Source: JANJTB01 sp032027125
GTDB lineage: Bacteria; Bacteroidota; Ignavibacteria; Kapaibacteriales; UBA2268
NCBI GenBank assembly: GCA_032027125.1
Contig: JAVSMQ010000001.1
Span: 3,458,198-3,522,197, forward strand
DNA: 64,000 bases
Direction of reading: 5' to 3'
The notes beneath the pieces were generated by a model. It was not told the origin of the DNA. It did no database searches and worked only from the letters and a program-made list of their open reading frames with translations. A program made the position numbers and the translations under genes. This document shows, one piece after another, positions 8,667-16,933 of this stretch (positions within the stretch are counted from its first letter, which is position 1; the number at the start of each line of letters is the position of its first letter).

Positions 8667-9084
8667 ATTAATCTTGTTATTAATTGTACAAATTAAAAAC
8701 TGTTTCTGAAATTGCATAATTACAGAATATAAAACTAAGCAATTTTTCACATTAAGTAAAATGTTTTTTTGCAAAATGACCTGTGCCGGATATTATATAA
8801 TGATAAAGAGAGCGGGTAATTTTATAAATAACTCCTGCAACCGATTACATATCTCATTGTAATGAAAGATAATTAAAGCAATTCAGTTCAGTTTGGATTT
8901 CAACAAATCCATTAAAAAATAATTTGTTCTATGTAAAAATAAATTTTATGCAGTTTCAACATTTTTGCTTTAATTCAAATTTGATAAAGATTCAACACAA
9001 CTGATAATAATAATAATGATACCTAAAAAAGGTCATTAATTCAGATGAAATGAAATACGCAAAATTCCGACAATTCAATTAATG
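8667..9084. other. Intergenic spacer without recognised gene
   Basis: Very AT-rich stretch between two leftward transcripts. I see no open frame with family resemblance, no strong hairpin after the T9SS gene that ends at 9085, and no repeat shared with the rest of the window. It should hold the promoter of the reductase pair. Confidence 0.5.
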
Positions 9085-10278
9085 TTACATCTTCAAAAAT
9101 TTCTCTACTTTATCTCCTATGCGGATATAATATACTCCGGAGGGGAGGTGGGAAATATCAATTCTAAATCCACCCCCGTCAGCTCCGCTGACACCCCCGC
9201 CTGCGGGGGACATATCAATTCCAAGCATATTAAAGATTTGCAATTCGGAAGCAATGAGGTTTGCCTTATTGTTCATATTTATTTCAATGAAATCGGTGGC
9301 GGGATTTGGAGATATTGAAAATATATCATCATGTATTGAATCATCAACACCTAATAGAGATAAATCTAACTTATATACTTCACCTGAATAAGTACCTGCA
9401 AATAACATATTACCGGTTTGGGTTAAAAAACCTACATCCAAATTCAATAACCCGTCGTTAAATGGAGTCCATTTAATAACTGAACTCTTTTCAGCCTTGA
9501 ATACACCATTATTTGTTGCGGCAAAAATATATTTAGTTGTAATTAGAACTGATTTAACCAATAGATTTGATAATCCATCATCTATATTTGTCCAATTCAA
9601 CAAATTATTTGTCAAATATACACCTTTATCAGTACATACAATCAGCACATTTGCTTCTGAGGAAAGTGAAAGTATTTGAGCAGGGAATTCATGAATTTTT
9701 TCCCAAGATTTACCAAAATCAGAAGAAGACAATACTATTCCGTTTAATGTACCGGCATAAATGTCTTTTCCGTTTGATACTATTGAACTAATCAGTCTAT
9801 AATTACCACCGGAACCAACTAAACTCCAATTTAATCCATTATTCTTAGATAAATAAATCGAACTTGCATCGCTGTAAATTAAGTTATCAGAAAATGATAT
9901 GATAGTACTAATTGATGTATATCCGGAAGATAAAATTCCATCATTTACATTATTCCAGCTATTTCCTTCATCTCTTGAAATGAACAAACCCATGCTATGA
10001 CCGGCTAAAATAATATTGTGTCCCGAAGCAATAGAATGGATGCCAGGAAAAAGTGTATCAATACCACTGTTTATTTTGTTCCAGTCATCTAAAACAATGT
10101 TTGATGAAACAACTCCGTTCTTAGAAGTTCCAATAAATACTTCTTTGTTATTAGAAGTCATACAGTTAATTTCGATGCTATCTAAACCTGCATTAAATGG
10201 TTCCCATTTTTGGGCATATATCGGAACTGCAGAAACTATCAATATATTAATTAGTATTGATTGAATTAATTTTTTCAT
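9085..10278 (-). CDS. Secreted BNR/Ycf48-like propeller protein with T9SS tail
   Basis: The start at 10278 (MKKLIQSILINILIVSA) is chosen because AAGGAG stands 6 nt upstream; an upstream in-frame ATG at 10308 gives no better signal peptide. After the signal peptide come about six repeats of the sort GLFISRDEGNSWNNVNDG and GIVLSSSDFGKSWEKIHE, typical of BNR/sortilin-like or Ycf48-like beta-propellers. The T9SS sorting domain follows (SISPNPATDF to GVYYIRIGDKVEKFLKM). A GC-rich double palindrome (9178-9209) lies inside this domain and encodes a Gly-rich insert. Function unknown; likely surface-exposed or secreted. It follows the T9SS gene at 10327 with a 48-bp spacer. Confidence 0.82.
   Translation of the reverse strand: MKKLIQSILINILIVSAVPIYAQKWEPFNAGLDSIEINCMTSNNKEVFIGTSKNGVVSSNIVLDDWNKINSGIDTLFPGIHSIASGHNIILAGHSMGLFISRDEGNSWNNVNDGILSSGYTSISTIISFSDNLIYSDASSIYLSKNNGLNWSLVGSGGNYRLISSIVSNGKDIYAGTLNGIVLSSSDFGKSWEKIHEFPAQILSLSSEANVLIVCTDKGVYLTNNLLNWTNIDDGLSNLLVKSVLITTKYIFAATNNGVFKAEKSSVIKWTPFNDGLLNLDVGFLTQTGNMLFAGTYSGEVYKLDLSLLGVDDSIHDDIFSISPNPATDFIEINMNNKANLIASELQIFNMLGIDMSPAGGGVSGADGGGFRIDISHLPSGVYYIRIGDKVEKFLKM
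9178..9209. repeat. GC-rich double palindrome inside a T9SS sorting domain
   Basis: Two adjacent hairpins: GTCAGC-TCC-GCTGAC (9178-9192) and CCCCCGC-CT-GCGGGGG (9194-9209). They are in frame and encode the insert GGGVSGADGGG just before the conserved DISHLPSGVYYIRIG segment. A clearly related sequence lies between genes at 58464-58506, which shows that this is a dispersed element rather than part of the domain. Confidence 0.7.
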
Positions 10279-10326
10279 GTCTGACTCCTTAATAAATATC
10301 AATTTCAAAAATATTATTGGTATGAT

Positions 10327-11679
10327 TTACATCTTCAAAAACTTCTCTACTTTATGTCCAATACGGATATAATATACACCGGTGGGGAGATGGGAAATAT
10401 CTATTCTTTGTGTGGACAGGTCAAGCTCCATCACTACAGAAAACATCTCTATTCCGAGCATATCAAATATCTGCACTTTTGAAACTTCGGAAGTTTCCAA
10501 AACTTCGGAAGTTTGAATATCAATGAAATCAGAGGCAGGATTTGGGAATACATTCAATATGAATAAGTTAGGTAAATTATCTGCTGTTTCTTTGACACCT
10601 GTATTTAAATCAGTTTTGTATATACTATAATTTGTACTTAAAAATATTTCATTGGTTTCAGTTATTATAGATATTTCAAATGCACCATCGTTGAAACCAC
10701 TTATTAAATCATCTATTTTATATATATCAAAATCAGTCACAGAATTATATCGAAGTAAATACTGTTCTATTTTACTTGTAACTGTATCATTCGTCTGAAA
10801 TGAAAGCCAAAGATTACCGATTTTATCAAATTCAAAATCATAATAATACAGTACACAATTATTAGGAATTTTAAAAATATCTGATTTATTAAAATCTGTA
10901 ACTGAAAATTTTCCATCAGTAAATTTGATTAAATTAAGTCTGTTTTTAATTTCAAAAAAGTAAACGCTCCCATTATAACTTTTCAGTAAATGACCATGTT
11001 GTTGATATTTATCAACTATATAATCACCGGAATCATATAAAGTAAAGTTAATTCCATCAAAAACTATTAGGTTTTTTGAAAATCCGGTCAAATAATAGAA
11101 TTTCCCACGATGCAGAACCGCATTATAAGAATAAGGAAATTTTGTCCATTCACCCATTGTAGTGTCTATAGGAAACTTAACTTTTGTAAATATATTATCG
11201 GAAAAGTAGTAAATTTCATTTGCATTGGGATAAATTACAATTGTATCCTTTTCAATAAAAATATTTAATATATTTTTTTCAGGCAAAACACTATTTTTAT
11301 GATGATATACTTTTATTATTTTTTCACTTTTAAAATCATAATTGAATACTGCTTTATGTGTTACAATCCACAATATTCCATTTGAATCAACAGCAAATTT
11401 AAAAGGACCTAGATTGTCCCATTCGGTTAGATTCAAATCATCTTTAACAATATCAAGTAGCTGAGTATGTGAAATTGAATCAATTAATAAAAAAGTTGAA
11501 TCACAAATCAAAATATATCTTTCTGATTCATTGCCGGCTGTCATGATATACTTATTTTGAAAATTTATAATATCATTATAGAGTATAAAATCTAAATTAT
11601 CAATTTTCTTAAACTGAGGTTTAGTAAAGCATAATGAATAAGAAAAGACAACAAAAAGTAAAATTATCAACGTTTTCAT
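10327..11679 (-). CDS. Secreted protein of unknown function with T9SS tail
   Basis: A 450-residue protein with signal peptide MKTLIILLFVVFSYSLCFTK and a C-terminal T9SS domain (NVFPNPASDFIDIQ to GVYYIRIGHKVEKFLKM). The middle part repeats aromatic and Asp-rich strands such as GILWIVTHKAVFNYDF and IGNLWLSFQTNDTV, which suggests a beta-propeller like those of two-component regulator propeller proteins, but I do not recognise a defined family. GAGGAAA stands before the ATG. A 33-bp palindrome is embedded in the sorting domain at 10482-10514. It is the first gene of a two-gene leftward unit with the T9SS gene at 9085. Confidence 0.8.
   Translation of the reverse strand: MKTLIILLFVVFSYSLCFTKPQFKKIDNLDFILYNDIINFQNKYIMTAGNESERYILICDSTFLLIDSISHTQLLDIVKDDLNLTEWDNLGPFKFAVDSNGILWIVTHKAVFNYDFKSEKIIKVYHHKNSVLPEKNILNIFIEKDTIVIYPNANEIYYFSDNIFTKVKFPIDTTMGEWTKFPYSYNAVLHRGKFYYLTGFSKNLIVFDGINFTLYDSGDYIVDKYQQHGHLLKSYNGSVYFFEIKNRLNLIKFTDGKFSVTDFNKSDIFKIPNNCVLYYYDFEFDKIGNLWLSFQTNDTVTSKIEQYLLRYNSVTDFDIYKIDDLISGFNDGAFEISIITETNEIFLSTNYSIYKTDLNTGVKETADNLPNLFILNVFPNPASDFIDIQTSEVLETSEVSKVQIFDMLGIEMFSVVMELDLSTQRIDISHLPTGVYYIRIGHKVEKFLKM
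10482..10514. repeat. 33-bp in-frame palindrome in a T9SS sorting domain
   Basis: A 15-bp arm AAACTTCGGAAGTTT, a 3-nt loop CCA and a second 15-bp arm; 14 of 15 pairs match. It encodes TSEVLETSEV between the FIDIQ and KVQIFDMLG strands of the sorting domain, at the same place as the palindromes at 18951 and 28232 in paralogous genes. Confidence 0.75.
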
Positions 11680-12076
11680 TTTTTCCTCGTGAAATTTATT
11701 GTTTTCAAAAAAACAAAATTTATTTATGATTTAGATTACATCTTTATAATGTTTGAAATCTATAAAAAGTTACAAACTATTTTAAATTCATAAAAATATT
11801 TTTCTTTTCAAATTCAAAAGTGTCTTACATTACGGGGAAGACGTTTTGCTAATATCCTATTCTTTCGTCAACATACATCACTTCTTTTGGTAGTAAAAAT
11901 CTTGACGAAATACGGTTAATACTACTCATTTTCCACATCGTTTCTTTAGTCTGCCAATTATTCAAACTTCAATCTGTAAAAATAAGCATTTCATTAGAAA
12001 TCAGCAGGTGATTGTGTTCGGGCTGTGTAACAATTCAAAGCACTACCCGGTAGGCTTGATAATTTATAAACATATT
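11680..12076. other. Intergenic spacer upstream of tRNA-Leu
   Basis: About 400 bp with short interrupted frames only. On the minus strand a 29-codon fragment (MWKMSSINRISSRFLLP...) is visible around 11860-11950 but has no recognisable relationship. The 3' part leads into the tRNA promoter. Confidence 0.4.
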
Positions 12077-12107
12077 TTTGAAAATTAGAAAATTATGCTT
12101 ATTTTTG
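12077..12107 (+). promoter_or_regulatory. Bacteroidota-type promoter of tRNA-Leu(GAG)
   Basis: TTTG at 12077-12080 and TATTTTTG at 12100-12107 are separated by exactly 19 nt, matching the TTTG/TAnnTTTG promoter of Bacteroidota. The tRNA starts 14 nt downstream. Confidence 0.75.
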
Positions 12108-12120
12108 TAGTCGTACTTCT

Positions 12121-12203
12121 GCGGAAGTGGTGAAATTGGTAGACACGCCATCTTGAGGGGGTGGTGCCTTATAGGTGTAGGGGTTCAAATCCCCTCTTCC
12201 GCA
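12121..12203 (+). tRNA. tRNA-Leu (GAG)
   Basis: Acceptor arms GCGGAAG and CTTCCGC pair fully; D-arm GTG/CAC; anticodon stem CCATC/GGTGG with loop TTGAGGG, giving anticodon GAG (reads CUC and CUU); long class II variable arm; T-arm AGGGG-TTCAAAT-CCCCT. The discriminator base is A. CCA is not encoded. Confidence 0.95.
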
Positions 12204-12210
12204 CAAAAAA

Positions 12211-12241
12211 AGCCGTTCTTTTGGGAACGGCTTTTTTTTTT
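12211..12241 (+). terminator. Intrinsic terminator of the tRNA gene
   Basis: AGCCGTTC pairs with GAACGGCT around a 6-nt loop, followed by ten T. It lies 7 nt after the tRNA and also faces the end of the leftward ftsW gene. Confidence 0.9.
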
Positions 12242-12262
12242 TAAATTTACAATTATCATTTT

Positions 12263-13423
12263 TCAATTATCAATTGTCAATTCTTCAGTGTTGTATTCAT
12301 CCGGCTGAGTGAATTCCTCCCGCGGGTATATTCCGGATTGAGCAGAAATGTTCAATAAAATTCCGATTGCAGCAGAATAAAACAGTACTGCCGTACCACC
12401 ATAACTGACAAACGGCATCGGGACACCGGTAGTAGGCAGCAAACCTGTATTAACCCCTGCATTAACCAATACATAAATTGCAAATGTGATTAGTATTCCA
12501 ATAGCCAGAAAATAACCGAAATTATCAGGCGCTTTTCTTGCTATTAACATTCCACGCCAAAATAGTATTAAAAATACTCCGATTATACCAAGCAATCCTA
12601 TAAAACCGTATTCTTCACCAATGATGGCAAAAATAAAATCACCGTAAGATTCCGGCAAAAACATGTGGGACTGTCTGTTCTGACCTACACCTACTCCAAA
12701 CATACCTCCATTGCCCAAGGCTATCAACGATTGATTCAATTGATAACTTACAGCCTGATTGCCTTCACCTTCACCAAAACCGAGGAAAGCCTGAAGTCTG
12801 CTCATTCTATAAGGGGCTGTGATGAAAAATACAATTCCCGCAACGACTCCGAATCCAAAAGTAGCTGCTAAATGAAGTAAATTATTATTACCGATGAACA
12901 TCATTGCAACGGCAATCAAAAATATTACCATCATAGTAGAAAAGTTTGGTTGCAGAGCTATCAGAAAGCAGACAATTACTGTCCAGAGAATGAAAGGAAA
13001 GAAACCTTTTTCGAAATCCTTTATAACCTGCTGCTTCTTTGCCAGTAGTGCGGCAAAGTGAATCACCAGAGCCAGTTTTACAAATTCGGACGGCTGAAAA
13101 CTTAAAGGACCAAGCATTATCCAGCGGGAAGCTCCTTTTACAGAACTTCCGACGAATAATACAACGATAAGTAGTGCTATACCAAAAATCAATAAAAATA
13201 TCGAAAATTTTGACCAGACGTGATAATCAATTCTGGCAAAAGCGATAATAATTACTATGCCCAACAATACTCTTAACGCATGGTTGAAAAGCAGCCGCTC
13301 CGAATCACCGAACTTAAATTCCGAATTAGTTGCACTTGCTGCATATACAAATGAAATCGAGAAAAGCATCAGTGCAATTACCGGAATGAGTATGAGCCAG
13401 TCAATATGTCCTTTTTGGTTCAT
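12263..13423 (-). CDS. ftsW: FtsW/RodA-family lipid II polymerase, probably FtsW
   Basis: A 386-aa polytopic SEDS protein. Hallmarks are PSEFVKLALV in the central helices, GGMFGVGVGQNRQSHMFLPESYGDFIFAIIGEE in the extracytoplasmic loop (conserved Gly-x-Gly, LPE and DFIF), and TGVPMPFVSYGGTA near the C terminus. SEDS proteins polymerise lipid II into glycan strands together with a class B penicillin-binding protein. FtsW rather than RodA is preferred because the gene sits 6 bp downstream of murD, the usual division and cell-wall cluster order, although other dcw genes are missing here. Confidence 0.88.
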   Translation of the reverse strand: MNQKGHIDWLILIPVIALMLFSISFVYAASATNSEFKFGDSERLLFNHALRVLLGIVIIIAFARIDYHVWSKFSIFLLIFGIALLIVVLFVGSSVKGASRWIMLGPLSFQPSEFVKLALVIHFAALLAKKQQVIKDFEKGFFPFILWTVIVCFLIALQPNFSTMMVIFLIAVAMMFIGNNNLLHLAATFGFGVVAGIVFFITAPYRMSRLQAFLGFGEGEGNQAVSYQLNQSLIALGNGGMFGVGVGQNRQSHMFLPESYGDFIFAIIGEEYGFIGLLGIIGVFLILFWRGMLIARKAPDNFGYFLAIGILITFAIYVLVNAGVNTGLLPTTGVPMPFVSYGGTAVLFYSAAIGILLNISAQSGIYPREEFTQPDEYNTEELTIDN

Positions 13424-13429
13424 AACTAA

Positions 13430-14758
13430 TCAAAGTGAATTGACAATATTTTTGAATACTTCACCGCGATGTTCAAAATTCATAAACATGTCAAATGATT
13501 TGCACGCAGGTGTGAATACAATTTTGTCACCCCGCTCTGAATTTTGATAGGCACGAAAAACAGCGGTATCGAGGCTGTCTTCCTTATAACATCTTTTGAT
13601 AGTACAAAAGTGATTGAAAATGTTATCGGCTTCTTCGCCGATTGCAATTATGCACTTAACATTCTTTTCGACAAACTCATCCAATAACGAATAATCATTT
13701 GAATCGCCTCTTCCTCCGGCAATCCAAATAATTGGTTCTTTATAGCTTGATAATGCATACCATGTTGCATTTACATTTGTTGCTTTGGAATCATTTATAA
13801 AATCTACACCGTTAAGACTTCTTATAAGTTCAAGACGGTGCTCGACTCCAAGAAATTTCATTAAACTGTCACGTATATCCTCGTTGCTTACCTCAAATGC
13901 TCTTGCGGCAAGCGCTGCTGCCATGGAATTATACACATTGTGTACACCGGGCAAACTCAAACTGCCAACCGGCATAAGTTCCTCCTCTTTATCTGCTGAA
14001 CTAAAACACAGATGTCCGCCCTTCACGTAAATCCCCCAACTTACAGGCGAATATGAGAAATATTGAATCTTAGCCCCCGAAGGAAATAAGTTTTTCATAA
14101 TTGTCTCATCATCTTGATTTAAAATTAACAAATTTTTCTCATTCTGCATAGAAGAAGTTTTCCACTTAGCATTTATATAATTTTCCATGGTTCCGTGATA
14201 AGCCAGATGGTCAGGAGAAATATTCAGAATTATTCCTACGTCGGGACGAAAATCCACACATCTGTCTAATTGATAGCTGCTTGCTTCGACAACAAGTATC
14301 GTATCATCAGAGACAGTTCCGACCAGTTCGGATAAAGGTGTGCCGATATTACCGCAGGCAACTGCTTTTTTCCCTGAATTATTAAGTATAAATGCTGTCA
14401 GAGCTGTGGTAGTAGTTTTCCCGTTAGTACCCGTTATAGATATAACAGGATTCTTCAGATGACGCCAGGCAAATTCAAGCTCGCTTATAACAGGAATATT
14501 TTTTGATTCGGCTTCACGAATAATTGAAGCATGGGGAGGAACACCCGGAGAGGTAATTACCAAATCACAGTTTTTTAGATAGTGGCTTGTATGACCTCCA
14601 AATTCATAAGCAATTCCTAAAGATTTTAATACTTCAATTTCTTTCTCAAAATTCGAACTTGCCTTAGATTCGGATAAATGCACATTATATCCTAAACTTA
14701 CTGCAAGTTTTGCGGCTGCAATTCCGCTCTTTCCGGCACCGACAATTGTGATTTTCAT
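13430..14758 (-). CDS. murD: UDP-N-acetylmuramoylalanine--D-glutamate ligase
   Basis: Adds D-glutamate to UDP-MurNAc-L-Ala in the cytoplasm using ATP. The 442-aa protein has an N-terminal Rossmann-like domain (ITIVGAGKSGIAAAKLA), the Mur-ligase ATP loop ISITGTNGKTTTTALTAFIL at about 105-125, VVEASSYQLD, NISPDHLAYHGTMENYI and the C-terminal domain with HRLELI and NDSKATNVNATWYAL. All residues expected for activity appear present. It is followed by ftsW after 6 bp, so the two are co-transcribed. Confidence 0.95.
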   Translation of the reverse strand: MKITIVGAGKSGIAAAKLAVSLGYNVHLSESKASSNFEKEIEVLKSLGIAYEFGGHTSHYLKNCDLVITSPGVPPHASIIREAESKNIPVISELEFAWRHLKNPVISITGTNGKTTTTALTAFILNNSGKKAVACGNIGTPLSELVGTVSDDTILVVEASSYQLDRCVDFRPDVGIILNISPDHLAYHGTMENYINAKWKTSSMQNEKNLLILNQDDETIMKNLFPSGAKIQYFSYSPVSWGIYVKGGHLCFSSADKEEELMPVGSLSLPGVHNVYNSMAAALAARAFEVSNEDIRDSLMKFLGVEHRLELIRSLNGVDFINDSKATNVNATWYALSSYKEPIIWIAGGRGDSNDYSLLDEFVEKNVKCIIAIGEEADNIFNHFCTIKRCYKEDSLDTAVFRAYQNSERGDKIVFTPACKSFDMFMNFEHRGEVFKNIVNSL

Positions 14759-14902
14759 ATAACTTATTTAATTTTCGCAAAAATAATATCATCAAAATTA
14801 TCAAATTGTGACGAAATAAAAGAAAACTAAATTTTTCAACCCATTATTAGCGGAATCTTTGTTAAATTGCTTCTTTATTTTTAACAAATTTCAAATAACT
14901 TT

Positions 14903-15592
14903 ATGAAATGTTGCACAATTATACCGGCGGGTGGAATAGGCAAACGGTTTGGGAGTGATATACCCAAGCAGTATGTTGAAATTGATTCTATTCCTGTAAT
15001 CATACACACCCTCCGAATTTTCGAACAAATTGCCGACGTGGAAGCGGTAGTTTTATCTGTTCATAACGAATGGTTCACTTTTACAAAAGAGTTGATAAAG
15101 AAATTTAACATCACAAAAGTAGCTGAAATAGTAATTGGCGGCGTAGAAAGACAAGATTCTGTCAGTCATGGTTTAAGAACAAAATCCGTTGAATCGGCTG
15201 ATATTGTTCTTGTTCACGATGCTGTCAGACCCTTTGTGTCCGCTCAATTAGTTCAAAGAGTTATAGATGCCGCTGAAGAAGCCGGCGCTGTTATACCTGC
15301 TGTTGCTCCTAATGAAACGGTTAAGGAAAGAACTAATAAAGGGATGGTTGTCAAAACTTATGACCGTTCCAAATTATGTATGGTTCAAACACCGCAGGGA
15401 TTTTGGCAGGATATTATATTAAATGCCTACACTCAGGCTGCTAATGCTAATTTCGTAGGTACAGACTCAGCTTCTCTGGTTGAATTTATCGGATACAAGG
15501 TTACTATTATAGATGGCGAAGAAACCAATATCAAAATTACAAATCCTTTTGATTTAAAAGTTGCCAATATGATTTATCAGGAAAGGAAATAA
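14903..15592 (+). CDS. ispD: 2-C-methyl-D-erythritol 4-phosphate cytidylyltransferase
   Basis: Third step of the MEP isoprenoid pathway: joins CTP and methylerythritol phosphate. The 229-aa protein has the CTP-binding PAGGIGKRFGSDIPKQY, VLVHDAVRPFVS, and TPQGFWQDII with GTDSASLVEFIGYKV. Length and motif order agree with the family. It stands alone, divergent from murD, and ends in a strong terminator. Confidence 0.95.
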   Translation: MKCCTIIPAGGIGKRFGSDIPKQYVEIDSIPVIIHTLRIFEQIADVEAVVLSVHNEWFTFTKELIKKFNITKVAEIVIGGVERQDSVSHGLRTKSVESADIVLVHDAVRPFVSAQLVQRVIDAAEEAGAVIPAVAPNETVKERTNKGMVVKTYDRSKLCMVQTPQGFWQDIILNAYTQAANANFVGTDSASLVEFIGYKVTIIDGEETNIKITNPFDLKVANMIYQERK

Positions 15593-15650
15593 TATAATCA
15601 GATGATATGATTATATGTATTGCCTCCGGATTTTTTCGATTTCATTTAAG

Positions 15651-15682
15651 CCTGTTATAAATTGATTATAACAGGTTTTTTT
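15651..15682 (+). terminator. Intrinsic terminator after ispD
   Basis: CCTGTTATAA and TTATAACAGG form a perfect 10-bp stem with a 5-nt loop, followed by a run of T. Confidence 0.9.
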
Positions 15683-15735
15683 TATATCTGTTGATAATTG
15701 ATGTCTTGTTCTTTATCTTGCATAGTTAATATAAT

Positions 15736-15880
15736 TAAAGTAGGACAATCATCCCTGATTGACAATGATAACCGTTTAAAACGATTTTTGCTGCCGGCAT
15801 GGGTATATTATATCAGGATTTCTTGTAGCAATGGAGCTTACTCCTTTGTCAATAAGGTAGAGAAATATTTGATAATTTAA
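15736..15880 (+). pseudogene. Decayed T9SS sorting-domain remnant (left copy)
   Basis: In the forward strand the frame reads KVGQSSLIDNDNR, then VYYIRIS and, after an insertion, NKVEKYLII. This is the end of a T9SS sorting domain (compare GVYYIRIGDKVEKFLKM) without the body of a gene. It carries a palindrome CAATCA-TCCC-TGATTG at 15746-15761. A second remnant with the same GQSSLID stretch lies on the other side of the toxin-antitoxin pair. Confidence 0.6.
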
Positions 15881-15962
15881 TTCGAATTTTGAAGTAGCAA
15901 GAAATTACGAACGACTTGTCAATACAATTAAAATGATATTTTGTAAATTTCTCAAATTAAGA

Positions 15963-16352
15963 TTAAGCCTTTTCGACAAATTGATAATCTATAATTTTTT
16001 TGTCAACTGTTAGAATTGGAATATTAAATATTCGGGATGTCGCAACTATAATCTGATCTGCAGGATCTTTATGGAAACTTCCGGGTAATTGCGTTGATTC
16101 AACTGCTATTTCAGGAGTTATTGGTATAAGAACAATCCCAGGGTAGTTGAGTGCTGTATCAATCCAATTGCTAATATCAATCGGTAATTTTAGTCTTTTA
16201 TTTTCAACTAATTTAGCCACTTCCCAGCATGATATAATACTAACTCCTAAGCCATGGTTCTCATTATTTAAAATAATAGATTCATAATCAGGCTTTAATT
16301 CTTTAGCACCATGAACCCACCAAATCCAAATATGAGTATCAAGTAAAATCAA
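15963..16352 (-). CDS. PIN-domain toxin, VapC-like
   Basis: A 129-aa PIN-domain ribonuclease candidate: ILLDTHIWIWW at the N terminus (first acidic residue), SIISCWEVAKL, and HKDPADQIIVATSRIFNIPILTVDKKI (acidic residues in DPADQ and TVDKK). This is the usual quartet of Mg-binding acids of VapC toxins. The start codon is TTG at 16352, overlapping the antitoxin stop codon (TTGA). The gene follows its antitoxin partner, and its target RNA is unknown. Confidence 0.87.
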   Translation of the reverse strand: MILLDTHIWIWWVHGAKELKPDYESIILNNENHGLGVSIISCWEVAKLVENKRLKLPIDISNWIDTALNYPGIVLIPITPEIAVESTQLPGSFHKDPADQIIVATSRIFNIPILTVDKKIIDYQFVEKA

Positions 16353-16552
16353 TTCAATGCATCCCAGTCATTTTCAGAAACAGGCTCATTTGGATTCAAA
16401 TATTTGATTGATTTTCCACGCAAAGGATAATGCTTTTTTTTAGGTTTTTTCCATAAAAAAATACTTACTTCTTCACCATTAGAAAAAGGTAAGTTCTTAA
16501 GAGTTACCTGACCATTTTCAATTTTCTGATTCTCAATTACCAAATTTTCCAT
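16349..16552 (-). CDS. Antitoxin partner of the PIN toxin (VapB-like)
   Basis: A 67-aa protein starting MENLVIENQKIENGQVTLKN, with a C-terminal toxin-wrapping segment LRGKSIKYLNPNEPVSENDW typical of small antitoxins paired with PIN toxins. I prefer the ATG at 16552 over an in-frame TTG at 16690 because the upstream extension is hydrophobic, unlike antitoxins, and would run into the neighbouring T9SS remnant. The N-terminal part is short and strand-rich, compatible with an AbrB-type DNA-binding fold, but no motif proves it. Confidence 0.75.
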   Translation of the reverse strand: MENLVIENQKIENGQVTLKNLPFSNGEEVSIFLWKKPKKKHYPLRGKSIKYLNPNEPVSENDWDALN

Positions 16553-16682
16553 AAACAACCTATGAATTAGTGTGCGTGTAAGCAGACGAATAAAATCAAA
16601 ATTATTTGAACCTGTAACAACCAAACACACCATAAAACCAATGGTTGAAAAAAACGAATAATCAATTTGCTTGGAATAGAAG

Positions 16683-16795
16683 TAGGTCAATCATCCCTGA
16701 TTGACGGCAACAATCGAATAGATATTTCTCACCTCCCTGCCGGAGTATATTATATCCGCATCGGGAATAAAGTCGAGAAATTTTTGAAGATGTAA
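16683..16795 (+). pseudogene. T9SS sorting-domain remnant (right copy)
   Basis: The forward frame reads VGQSSLIDGNNRIDISHLPA and then GVYYIRIGNKVEKFLKM before TAA at 16793-16795. It is an intact sorting-domain end with no gene body upstream. A palindrome GTCAATCA-TCCC-TGATTGAC spans 16686-16705. It matches the left remnant in the same direction, so the toxin-antitoxin pair lies between direct copies about 0.94 kb apart. Confidence 0.7.
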
Positions 16796-16933
16796 TCTAT
16801 TTCGAGCTTCTATGGTTATTTTCAACAATAAATTCACTATATTTGTGACAAAATGACTTTTCAATTGTCATACATATATTGAATGTGAACTTTTGAAAAT
16901 AGTTTTTTAAACTTTGTAAAAAGGAGTGGAAAA

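Noticed and set aside
8667..8774. N-terminal extension of the second FabL-like reductase from 8774
   Set aside because: The extra residues have no counterpart in the paralogue or in SDRs; the ATG at 8666 gives equal length.
11860..11950. Short minus-strand fragment MWKMSSINRISSRFLLP...
   Set aside because: Twenty-nine codons without start signal or known relative; could be a gene remnant but cannot be supported.
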